A stretch of 64,000 bases of DNA from G965214625 sp965214625. Its GTDB lineage: Bacteria; Pseudomonadota; Gammaproteobacteria; Arenicellales; Poriferihabitantaceae. The stretch spans positions 992,001 through 1,056,000 of the forward strand of contig OZ243962.1 of assembly GCA_965214625.1 (NCBI GenBank), given 5' to 3'. Positions 18,301 through 26,484 of this stretch are shown in pieces (positions within the stretch are counted from its first letter, which is position 1; each line of letters opens with the position of its first letter). The notes beneath the pieces are model-generated. The model saw only the letters and a program-made list of their open reading frames with translations. It was not told the origin of the DNA and did no database searches. The position numbers were made by a program, and so were the translations under genes.

Positions 18301-18711
18301 TCTCCCGCCATTCTGTGGCCGGAGTGACTCAGCAATGACTGTATTTTCAGGATAAATGCGACCTGTTTTGATCTTCGTCATTGGACATAAGAAGATCGTT
18401 CCTTGTTTATCGTACGTTATTCCTGAATCGGGCAGCCATCTGGCATCTATCCAGAATCGCCTGGTGAATATCGGCTTCTGAAGTAATCTTTCGCGCTCCC
18501 ATCAACGTTTCTTTCAACGTCTCATTACAGGTGCAAACCAACTCAGCGGAACTGAGACCCTTTACCTTGCTGGCCAAACGTTTCCAGGAAATTCATTTAG
18601 CCGTCTTCTCGCCAAGCCTTGATTTCAAAAATAGCTGCAATATACTCATCATCCGGCAATTCATGATGAAGGCTCCGCCAGAGTTATCCCTGTCCAAGCC
18701 GGGGCATGTCA
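18301..18711. other. Gene-poor interval between yceF and uvrB with possible decayed gene
   Basis: No intact gene. On the minus strand two consecutive open stretches look protein-like: 18600-18683, bounded by stops and ending IFEIKAWREDG, and 18407-18592, which contains VCTCNETLKETL and ends ARFRNNVR before a stop. Neither has an intact beginning. The first resembles the C-terminal helix of small c-type cytochromes, the second has a C-x-C pair, but both assignments are weak. They may be remnants of one or two genes. Confidence 0.35.
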
Positions 18712-20745
18712 TCAGTCCGTTGATTGGGTTGGATTGAGGCTGTCCTTGAAGGTCACACTGCGAATTCGATTTATTCGGTCCCGCACTGATGCGGCGGCTT
18801 CAAACTCAAGATTTCTGGCATAGGCATACATTTCCTTTTCGAGTTTTTTGAGCAGCTTACCCAATGCTTTGGGAGATTGGCGATAGTGCTCCTGTTCTTC
18901 CTCTGAAACCCACTGCGCCTCAGGCAAATCATGCCAAGCCGAATCATTGGCGGTCACGCCGTCAATGATATCCTTGACCGGTTTGATCACCGATTTGGGA
19001 GTAATGTGATTCAACGCGTTATAGTCGCGTTGCTTGTTTCTCCGTCTTTCTGTTTCCTGAACGGCATTTTTGATCGAATTGGTGTGTTGATCGGCATAGA
19101 GGATAACTTTCCCCTCTGAATGTCTTGCCGCCCGGCCGATTGTCTGAATCAGGGAACGGGTTGAGCGCAAGAAACCCTCCTTGTCCGCATCCAGGATGGC
19201 CACCAGTGATACTTCGGGAATATCCAATCCCTCTCTTAACAAATTAATCCCGACCAGCACATCAAAGACCCCTTTTCGCAGGTCACGGATGATTTCTACC
19301 CTTTCCACCGTATCAATATCGGAATGTAGATAGCGCACCTTGACATGATGTTCATGCAGATATTCGGTCAGATCTTCCGCCATTCTTTTGGTCAGGGTGG
19401 TCACGAGAACCCGTTCCTTTCGGGTGACACGGAGGTGGATTTCTGACAACAGATCATCAACCTGACTCTCGACCGGCCGAATCGTCACTTCCGGGTCCAG
19501 CAATCCTGTGGGGCGCACCAGCTGTTCCACCACCTGCGGTGTCCTGTCATGTTCATAATCCGCCGGGGTGGCCGAGACGAAAATCGTTTGTGGAATCAGC
19601 GATTCAAATTCATCAAATCGAAGTGGCCGGTTATCCAGCGCCGAAGGCAGCCGAAATCCATATTCCACGAGATTTTCCTTGCGGGATCGGTCCCCCCGGT
19701 ACATGGCCCCAATTTGTGGAACCGTGGCGTGACTTTCATCGATAAACAGCAACGCATGGTCCGGCAGATAATCCATCAAGGTCGGTGGTGGCATCCCGGC
19801 GGACCGCCCTGAAAGATAACGCGAGTAGTTTTCTATCCCGTTGCAGTAGCCGAGTTCATACATCATCTCCAGATCATACAAAGTCCGTTGCTCCAGTCGC
19901 TGGGCTTCGAGCAATCTCCCCCCCTCGCGTAACTGAGCCAGTCTTTCGCGTAACTCAAGCTTGATCTCGTCCAATACATTGATAATGGTCTCCCGCGCAG
20001 TCACATAGTGACTTTTGGGATAAACCGTCACCCGGTTCACATGCTCTTCCACTGCGCCGGTGAGGGGATCAAAGCGGGAGAGATTTTCAATTTCGTCGCC
20101 GAACAACTCGATACGTACCGCCAGACGCTCGGACTCGGCGGGATAGATGTCAATGACATCCCCTCTGACGCGAAAGGTACTGCGGTGCAGCTCCAGATTA
20201 TTACGAATATACTGCAGTTCAGCGAGCCGCTTGAGTATCGTACGTTGGTCAATCCGATCCCCTTTTTTGACATGCAGTATCATCCCGTGATACGCAACCG
20301 GATCACCCAGTCCAAAAATCGCGGAGACCGTGGCAACAATAATGACATCGTCACGCTCCAGCAATGCCTTGGTTGCAGAGAGGCGCATCTGGTCGATATG
20401 GTCATTCACCGAAGCGTCCTTTTCGATGTAGGTATCTGAACTGGGGACATACGCTTCAGGTTGATAGTAGTCGTAGTACGACACAAAGTATTCAACCGCA
20501 TTATGTGGAAAGAAGTCCCGCATTTCCGAATACAGCTGTGCTGCGAGGGTTTTGTTGTGGGCCAGAATGAGCGCCGGTCTTTCGGTTCGGTCGATCACAT
20601 TGGCCATGGTGAAGGTTTTTCCGGATCCGGTCACACCGAGTAACGTCTGAAAGGCTTCTCCCGCTTCAATCCCCTGGATCAGTGCATCAATGGCATAAGG
20701 CTGGTCACCCGAGGGGGTATAGTCACTCTTTAACTGATACAGCAT
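18712..20745 (-). CDS. uvrB: UvrABC excinuclease subunit B
   Basis: Helicase-like damage-verification subunit of nucleotide excision repair; it is loaded onto DNA by UvrA and recruits UvrC. 677 aa, the normal length. Walker A GVTGSGKT at residues 37-44; the beta-hairpin that clamps DNA in the YYDYYQPEAYVPSSDTYIEKD region (shown in part: YYDYYQPEAYVPSSD); helicase motifs FIDESHATV, FVSATPADYE, INLLREGLDIPEVSLVAILD and QTIGRAARH; and a C-terminal UVR domain (KLEKEMYAYARNLEFEAAASV) that contacts UvrC. ATG at 20745 gives the typical MLYQLKSDYTPSGDQP start. Stand-alone gene here. Identification is secure. Confidence 0.98.
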   Translation of the reverse strand: MLYQLKSDYTPSGDQPYAIDALIQGIEAGEAFQTLLGVTGSGKTFTMANVIDRTERPALILAHNKTLAAQLYSEMRDFFPHNAVEYFVSYYDYYQPEAYVPSSDTYIEKDASVNDHIDQMRLSATKALLERDDVIIVATVSAIFGLGDPVAYHGMILHVKKGDRIDQRTILKRLAELQYIRNNLELHRSTFRVRGDVIDIYPAESERLAVRIELFGDEIENLSRFDPLTGAVEEHVNRVTVYPKSHYVTARETIINVLDEIKLELRERLAQLREGGRLLEAQRLEQRTLYDLEMMYELGYCNGIENYSRYLSGRSAGMPPPTLMDYLPDHALLFIDESHATVPQIGAMYRGDRSRKENLVEYGFRLPSALDNRPLRFDEFESLIPQTIFVSATPADYEHDRTPQVVEQLVRPTGLLDPEVTIRPVESQVDDLLSEIHLRVTRKERVLVTTLTKRMAEDLTEYLHEHHVKVRYLHSDIDTVERVEIIRDLRKGVFDVLVGINLLREGLDIPEVSLVAILDADKEGFLRSTRSLIQTIGRAARHSEGKVILYADQHTNSIKNAVQETERRRNKQRDYNALNHITPKSVIKPVKDIIDGVTANDSAWHDLPEAQWVSEEEQEHYRQSPKALGKLLKKLEKEMYAYARNLEFEAAASVRDRINRIRSVTFKDSLNPTQSTD

Positions 20746-21424
20746 GGATTAGCTCATCACCTCATCAAACAGACGGTCTCTCCATCGTGCAACACCATTG
20801 GGGCGGCCCTCTTGGTCATGGTTTCACTGACCGTATCCCGGATGACTCCTCCTAGGTCAGACTCCGTCCTGTCCAACCTTCGTACGCTTCTTCAAATCTC
20901 ATCTCTCTGGTCTCCTGTAACCATTCTGCCTCATGACACCTCCCAATCAATGGCTTTGCACCGGACAGATCATTTGCTCCCTACACAGCACACGGCTGAC
21001 CAGTCGGAGCCGTTCCAACAGCGAATCTCAGGCAATCAAGATGTCAAGATGACACTTCAGTGAACAGAGTGACGATGGACACCGACAGCCATATTAGTCT
21101 GCTCCCCGATGGAGATCAATACATACAAACATGCTTGTTTCCCAGGAGCAAATCATCTGCCCTCTCATTCGCCATTGATGCATGTTCCATCCGAACTGAT
21201 GCCATACCCACTGAACCTGGCATGACAGGCCCGACCCGATGCGTTTCGACTCGGCAAACCCATTGAGATTACCCAGGTGATGCAGAACTACCTCGGCTGT
21301 TTTTCCCTCACCATCACTCGCGCCAATCTGTGATCACTGTTAAAATATTGATTCAATACCGTATAAGGTCTTTGAACATCTCGACCACATTGAACGACAA
21401 CACGGGTATGACCGCGGAGCAACC
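20746..21424. other. 679-base interval without a supported gene
   Basis: Short open frames occur (20812-21063, 21060-21266) but none has a recognisable motif, a good ribosome site or plausible composition. A plus-strand frame ending at about 21332 reads DAFRLGKPIEITQVMQNYLG near its end and is broken by a stop upstream; it may be a decayed gene or chance. The last 100 bases are AT-richer and presumably carry the promoter of the dioxygenase gene that follows. Confidence 0.4.
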
Positions 21425-22276
21425 ATGAGCTATCAGCAAATCACTGTAGTGCGTCGCTCACCCCATCTGGGTGCATTTGTTAGCGACGTGGACCTCAGTA
21501 AACTATTAACCGCCGAAACGGTTGCAGAAATCAATCGTGCCCTGCTTGAATTCGGTGTGCTGTTTTTTCGAAATCAGTCATTGACCAAAACCCGCCATAT
21601 AGCACTGGGATCCCAGTTTGGCGAAATTGAAGAACCCCATCCGGTATTCGGTTTTGATAAAAAAGACCCGCGCCTGACCATCATTGAGTCAAAGGGGCGG
21701 GTTGAAGATGCCGAACACTACTGGCACTCGGATGTGTCCTATCAGGAGGCGCCCTCCATGGGTTCCATCCTGGCTGCGAAAAAAATTCCGCCCTACGGTG
21801 GCGATACCCTGTTCTCCAGCATGTACGCTGCCTACGATACCTTGTCGGCACCGATCAAAAAGATGCTCGAGTCATTAACCGCGCAGCATTCCTTTGAGCG
21901 GGGATGGGGCGCCACCTTCAGGATGCGGGAGGGGGGAGAGGACAGACTGCATCAATTAAAGAAAGCCTTTCCCCTGATGACCCATCCCGCGCTTCGAACC
22001 CACCCTGAAACCGGTCGTACCGCGCTTTATGTCAATGAATACTATACCGCACGCATCAACGAACTGTCCGAAGCAGAAAGTGATGGATTGTTGAGACTAC
22101 TGTTCCATCATTCCCAGTTGCCTGATTTTCAGGTTCGTCATCAATGGCAGGTCGGCGATGTGGCTTTCTGGGATAACCGTTGTACGCAGCATTATGCATC
22201 CCATGATTACGGCGCTGAACACCGGATCATGAATCGGGTGACACTGGTTGGAGACAAACCATATTTCAGACATTAA
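21425..22276 (+). CDS. TauD/TfdA-family 2-oxoglutarate-dependent dioxygenase
   Basis: Fe(II)/2-oxoglutarate oxygenase, cytoplasmic, 283 aa, the family norm. Iron ligands His101-x-Asp103 (YWHSDVSY) and distal His256 (NRCTQHYASHDY) are present; Arg267 and Arg271 in HRIMNRVTLVGDKP correspond to the 2-oxoglutarate-binding arginines of TauD. Members release sulfite from taurine, or attack other sulfonates, sulfate esters, 2,4-D or carnitine-like compounds. Taurine is an attractive guess because a taurine-pyruvate transaminase lies at the other end of the window, but substrate residues cannot be judged here. GGAGC precedes the ATG. It is the last chromosomal-looking gene before the AT-richer defence operon. 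Confidence 0.92.
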   Translation: MSYQQITVVRRSPHLGAFVSDVDLSKLLTAETVAEINRALLEFGVLFFRNQSLTKTRHIALGSQFGEIEEPHPVFGFDKKDPRLTIIESKGRVEDAEHYWHSDVSYQEAPSMGSILAAKKIPPYGGDTLFSSMYAAYDTLSAPIKKMLESLTAQHSFERGWGATFRMREGGEDRLHQLKKAFPLMTHPALRTHPETGRTALYVNEYYTARINELSEAESDGLLRLLFHHSQLPDFQVRHQWQVGDVAFWDNRCTQHYASHDYGAEHRIMNRVTLVGDKPYFRH

Positions 22277-23059
22277 GAAGCGTTAATCCGTATATTTCAT
22301 AAACTTGCCAGAATGGCCGTATTTTCGGTCTCGACCGGGTCATTTACAAGTACACTGCGCCGGGCGACCACCGTTGCGAACAGGGCCTGATGCGGGGTTG
22401 AACGGGCACACAGTCGCATGGACCAGGGCGGTGTGCTTCAGTGCCACTGACCGTAGACGCTCCCGCAGGCTATCCGCTAGGGAGGATAAAATCATTCTGA
22501 ATGGGTTGACCCGCCACACTTGACAACTCGTGCGATCGGCAAACAGGTCGAGTTGCGGCTGCTTGATGGCGTTTTCCCTCTCCCCCGGGCACAGTACACC
22601 TGTTCATACAGACATTACGCATGTAATCCAATTTTATGCGCAAATAATCCGGCGCGCATATACAGCTTGCCGGTTGTGCAAGTCGCTGATTGATCTTCTT
22701 ATTAATGACTTCGTATCGATTTTGGGGAATAATCAAAACTCACAGTGACGGCACACCGGACACTTTCGCCATTATTTCACTGGTGGGAAATAAACAACGA
22801 TCATCGTCGACCCATGGCCATGCTCGTGAAACGACAACTTTCGATTTGAGTTGGCTAGATTTATTTGAAATTACCCGTCCGTCAATTTTCAACTATTCTC
22901 TCAGTCTCGGCTCCGGTGGTGGGCCAAACAATGACAGATAAAATCATGACCCTAAAAGTGGTAACCGGACACCTGAAATTAGCAGGAGATCATTTAACAT
23001 CCAGTAGCGGCCCATAAAAAGAGTGAGTATTCAAAAATCAAGGAAATCATCTGGGGGAA
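22277..23059. other. 783-base gene-poor left flank of the defence operon
   Basis: No supported gene. Base composition shifts to AT-rich from about 22580. Short frames (22305-22523, 22690-22941 and a 28-codon frame at 22931) show no motif. No integrase, tRNA or obvious direct repeat is seen. The promoter of the operon should lie in the last 150-200 bases; GGGGGA stands just before the methyltransferase ATG at 23060. Confidence 0.45.
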
Positions 23060-24592
23060 ATGACGGTCAACGATCTACAATATCCGGTTGTTGACCTTTT
23101 TGCCGGACCGGGTGGACTGGGTGATGGATTCTGTTATCCGCATAACGGAAACAGGTCCTCCTTTAAAGTAGTTGCAGCAATTGAACGTGATGAGTCCGCA
23201 AGACAGACTCTGACGCTGCGACACTTTTACAGATATTTCGACCGGGGAAACGTGCCAGATGAATATTATTCTTATCTGGCAGGCGATATCTTGAAAGAAG
23301 AATTACGGGAAAAGTATAAGCGCCAGTGGACTCACGCTGAAAGTACTGTTTTAAAGGCTTCACTGGGTGAAAACAATCATAACGATGTAAAGAACCATAT
23401 CACCCAGCGCCTGATGAAATCCAAGAAGTGGGCGCTGATAGGTGGCCCACCATGCCAAGCATATTCTCTTGCCGGGCGGTCAAGAATGATGGGTAATCCT
23501 GATTTCGAAGAAGATGAAAGACATTTTCTTTACAAGGAATACCTGCGAATAATAATCGACCACTGCCCGCCTGTATTTGTAATGGAAAATGTCAAGGGTC
23601 TATTGTCCGCTCGTATAAACGGTGACCGGGCCGTTGACAAAATAGTCAACGACCTGTCCAGTCCGATCAAAGCAATTCGAAAGAGTCAAGATGGTTTGAA
23701 ATACCGACTATATTCTTTTTCCCAGTCAGGTGAAATCAAAGAAGACGTGGACCCGATATCTTTTGTCGTCAAGGCCGAAAAGCACGGTGTACCACAGGCG
23801 CGCCACAGAGTTTTCATACTCGGTATCCGAGATGACATTGATATTCAGCCATCCACCCTACAAAAGAAAAATCCGCCGACCGTTGAGCAAGTGCTTGGCA
23901 GTCTGCCGAAAATACGAAGCGGTGTTTCCCGTCAGAAAGATTCCGGCGATTTATGGAAAAGAATTATTGCCTCTGCCAGCGGTTCAGATTGGCTGCCTGC
24001 GACAAATAAAAAGGAAAGACTGATCAAAAAGACCGTTTTATCGGCCATAAAAGAAATCCAGACTTCAGACCTGCAAAGATCATCAAAACTCTACAGCCCC
24101 CCCTGTGCCATGAGGGCATGGTATGACGATGAACGTCTGAAAACAACAACATTACATGATGCCAGGGCTCACATGGAAACAGACCTGCTCCGATATCTGT
24201 TTGTATCGTCGTATGGGACGGCTTTCGATATCTCGCCAAAACTCTCCGATTTTCCACATGCACTTCTACCCGCACATAAGAATGTAAAAAACGGCTGCGA
24301 AGGAACAATGTTTCCTGACCGGTTCAGAGTACAGATTAAATCCAGAGTCAGCACGACGGTCACCTCTCATATATCAAAAGACGGTCATTATTTTATTCAT
24401 TATGACCCGACACAGTGTCGAAGTCTGACGGTAAGAGAGGCCGCAAGATTACAGACGTTTCCTGATAATTACCACTTCGAGGGGAACAGAACTTCTCAAT
24501 ACCATCAGGTCGGGAATGCTATTCCGCCCTACCTTGCCATGCAGATTGCAGAGGTTGTCAAAGAAATCCTGAATGGAATGTCGGATGACTGA
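23060..24592 (+). CDS. dcm: DNA (cytosine-5-)-methyltransferase
   Basis: Transfers a methyl group from S-adenosylmethionine to carbon 5 of cytosine at a specific site; here probably the self-marking part of a restriction-type system. 510 aa. Motifs in order: I, VVDLFAGPGGLGDGF (FAGPGGL at 14-20); IV, IGGPPCQAYSLAGRS with nucleophile Cys132; VI, FVMENVKGLL (Glu176); VIII, GVPQARHRVFILG; IX/X, LTVREAARLQTFPDNY and YHQVGNAIPPYLA. The region between VIII and IX, roughly residues 270-400, is the target-recognition domain and has no obvious match to memory, so the site is unknown. First gene of the operon; its end overlaps vsr by 8 bases. Confidence 0.95.
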   Translation: MTVNDLQYPVVDLFAGPGGLGDGFCYPHNGNRSSFKVVAAIERDESARQTLTLRHFYRYFDRGNVPDEYYSYLAGDILKEELREKYKRQWTHAESTVLKASLGENNHNDVKNHITQRLMKSKKWALIGGPPCQAYSLAGRSRMMGNPDFEEDERHFLYKEYLRIIIDHCPPVFVMENVKGLLSARINGDRAVDKIVNDLSSPIKAIRKSQDGLKYRLYSFSQSGEIKEDVDPISFVVKAEKHGVPQARHRVFILGIRDDIDIQPSTLQKKNPPTVEQVLGSLPKIRSGVSRQKDSGDLWKRIIASASGSDWLPATNKKERLIKKTVLSAIKEIQTSDLQRSSKLYSPPCAMRAWYDDERLKTTTLHDARAHMETDLLRYLFVSSYGTAFDISPKLSDFPHALLPAHKNVKNGCEGTMFPDRFRVQIKSRVSTTVTSHISKDGHYFIHYDPTQCRSLTVREAARLQTFPDNYHFEGNRTSQYHQVGNAIPPYLAMQIAEVVKEILNGMSDD

Positions 24593-25013
24593 TACACTGA
24601 CAAAAGAGAAAAGAAGCTGGAATATGTCACGGATAGCGGGGAAGAATACGAAGCCCGAAATTCTGCTGCGCTCACTGCTTCACCGGGAAGGTTTCCGTTT
24701 TCGACTGCATGATAAACGGTTTCCCGGTAAACCTGACATTGTGTTGCCACGATACCGGACTGTTATTTTCGTAAACGGCTGTTTCTGGCATAGACATGAG
24801 AACTGTAAATACGCTTATGCTCCAAAATCAAGGCGGGAATTCTGGTTTAAAAAATTCGATGCAACAGTAAAACGTGACCGGACAAACCAGGAAATGCTCG
24901 TCAATATGGGCTGGCAGGTCATTGTGGTCTGGGAGTGTGATCTGAAAAAACAGCACAGAAAAACGATTGCGGATATCTCATCAAGAGTGCTGGGAAGTGT
25001 GCATGGCGACTAG
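24585..25013 (+). CDS. vsr: Very short patch repair (Vsr) endonuclease
   Basis: Nicks next to T:G mismatches left by deamination of 5-methylcytosine, so it repairs damage caused by the methyltransferase it follows. 142 aa from the ATG at 24585, chosen because MTDTLTKEKRSWNMS is the family N-terminus; the frame opens four codons earlier. Numbering matches E. coli Vsr: catalytic Asp51 in GKPDIVLPRY and His69 in GCFWHRH; zinc ligands Cys66, His71, Cys74 and Cys118. E. coli His64 is replaced by Asn64 (FVNGCFWH), as in some other Vsr-like proteins. Overlaps both neighbours (8 and 11 bases). A role as a nicking effector rather than repair is possible but unproven. Confidence 0.93.
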   Translation: MTDTLTKEKRSWNMSRIAGKNTKPEILLRSLLHREGFRFRLHDKRFPGKPDIVLPRYRTVIFVNGCFWHRHENCKYAYAPKSRREFWFKKFDATVKRDRTNQEMLVNMGWQVIVVWECDLKKQHRKTIADISSRVLGSVHGD

Positions 25014-26484
25014 ACACAAACTGCCGCCCAGCGCCGCCGCCCTTTCAGAGTCCATGCGAGACCTGGGTTATACTCTGGCCACTGCAATCGCAGATATTGT
25101 GGATAATAGTATTACGGCCAATGCGACCAAAATAGATATATTCTGCGACCTCGCCCGTGACTATCCTTCACTTGTTATTATCGATAATGGAGAAGGGATG
25201 TCGTTGGACCGCCTTCTTCTGGCTATGAAACATGGGTCAGCCAATCCCAAGGAAGAAAGAAATCCCATGGATCTGGGAAGATTTGGATTGGGACTCAAAA
25301 CATCTTCTTTCTCTCAATGTCGTCATTTGACTGTCATCAGCTTCCAGAAATCAAAGTATGTAGGAGCTGACTGGGACCTTGATCTCGTCGGGCAGGAGGA
25401 CGACTGGATCATCTCTATCCTAGACGAAAGTGAAATAGAGCCACTTCCATACATCGAGCATATGACAGGCACCGGTACAGCTGTCATCTGGCAGAAACTT
25501 GACCGACTGTTCGAAGATCAGGTTGGGGCAAGGCGCGATGAGATTGTTAATGAAAAACTGGATCTTGTCGAAAAACACCTTGCCCTTGTATTTCATCGTT
25601 TTCTTGCCGGAGAAATCAAAAGCAGACCCAGAATCTCCATAACGATCAATGGACACTGTATTGAACCCTTTGATCCATTTTGTAGAAAAAATAAAGCGAC
25701 AAGAGTATTGCCTGAAGATATCGTCAGAGTTGATGGCAAGGAAATCCGAATTCAACCCTACATTCTGCCCCATCATAGCCGTCTGTCTGCACCAGAATAT
25801 GACTATTATCAAAACAGGAGCAATTTTATTTCAAATCAGGGAGCCTATATCTATCGAAATGGAAGACTGATGGCATGGGGAGACTGGTTTCGACTGATAC
25901 CGAAAGGGGAAGCAACGAAGCTTGCGCGGGTCTGTATTGATTTCCCTAATGCGCTTGATGAGAAATGGACAATAGACATCAAGAAGTCCAAGGCAAGACC
26001 ACCGCATGAAGTGCGTCAGAGGATCAAACAGATTATCACAAGAGTCACGGAAAGCAGCACCAGGATTCATCGTGGTCGTGGCAAAAAGCTTTTTGAAGAA
26101 TCCAGAGCCCCTGTTTGGGAAAGATACGCCGATAGAGGATGTGTCCGTTATGACCTGAATATCGAACACCCGCTTTTCTCTGCTCTTGAGCAGAGCCTGA
26201 CCAAAGAACAGAAGTGCCGATTTGACGTTTATATTCAATCGGTTGTTTCTTCTCTGCCAGTGGAAATGATCTACTCGGATTATTCCCTGCATCCACTTGA
26301 TGTCAGCCAGTCAGAAAAAGACCAGGACCGAGCGCTGGAACGTCTCAGGCAACTGAAAGACATCATATCAAATGACACCGTAATTGACTCTGCGGCTTTT
26401 CGAGAGATTGTCAATTCAACACGGTTATTTATCGGTCTCCAAAACATTGTAGACGACTTCATCAAAGAGGAACTCAATGAGTAG
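25003..26484 (+). CDS. MutL/MORC-like GHKL ATPase of restriction-type system
   Basis: 493 aa from ATG 25003; an upstream in-frame Met would overlap vsr much more. The N-terminal 200 residues are a GHKL (Bergerat) ATPase: N-box IADIVDNSITANA at 29-41, G1 box IDNGEGM at 60-66, G2 box LGRFGLGLKTSSF at 91-103 and a GTGTAVIW strand. In most MutL-type ATPases the N-box begins with a catalytic Glu; here Asp31 is in that position, which I believe is common in this subfamily. The rest (about 300 residues) contains a transducer-like region and a helical end rich in charged residues, with no nuclease motif. Such ATPases dimerise on ATP binding and act as DNA clamps; here it is probably a sensor or loading factor for the helicase and nuclease encoded next. 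Confidence 0.88.
   Translation: MATRHKLPPSAAALSESMRDLGYTLATAIADIVDNSITANATKIDIFCDLARDYPSLVIIDNGEGMSLDRLLLAMKHGSANPKEERNPMDLGRFGLGLKTSSFSQCRHLTVISFQKSKYVGADWDLDLVGQEDDWIISILDESEIEPLPYIEHMTGTGTAVIWQKLDRLFEDQVGARRDEIVNEKLDLVEKHLALVFHRFLAGEIKSRPRISITINGHCIEPFDPFCRKNKATRVLPEDIVRVDGKEIRIQPYILPHHSRLSAPEYDYYQNRSNFISNQGAYIYRNGRLMAWGDWFRLIPKGEATKLARVCIDFPNALDEKWTIDIKKSKARPPHEVRQRIKQIITRVTESSTRIHRGRGKKLFEESRAPVWERYADRGCVRYDLNIEHPLFSALEQSLTKEQKCRFDVYIQSVVSSLPVEMIYSDYSLHPLDVSQSEKDQDRALERLRQLKDIISNDTVIDSAAFREIVNSTRLFIGLQNIVDDFIKEELNE

Noticed and set aside
22931..23020. 28-codon frame just ahead of the methyltransferase, considered as a controller protein
   Set aside because: Too short for a helix-turn-helix C-protein and no such motif or ribosome site is seen.
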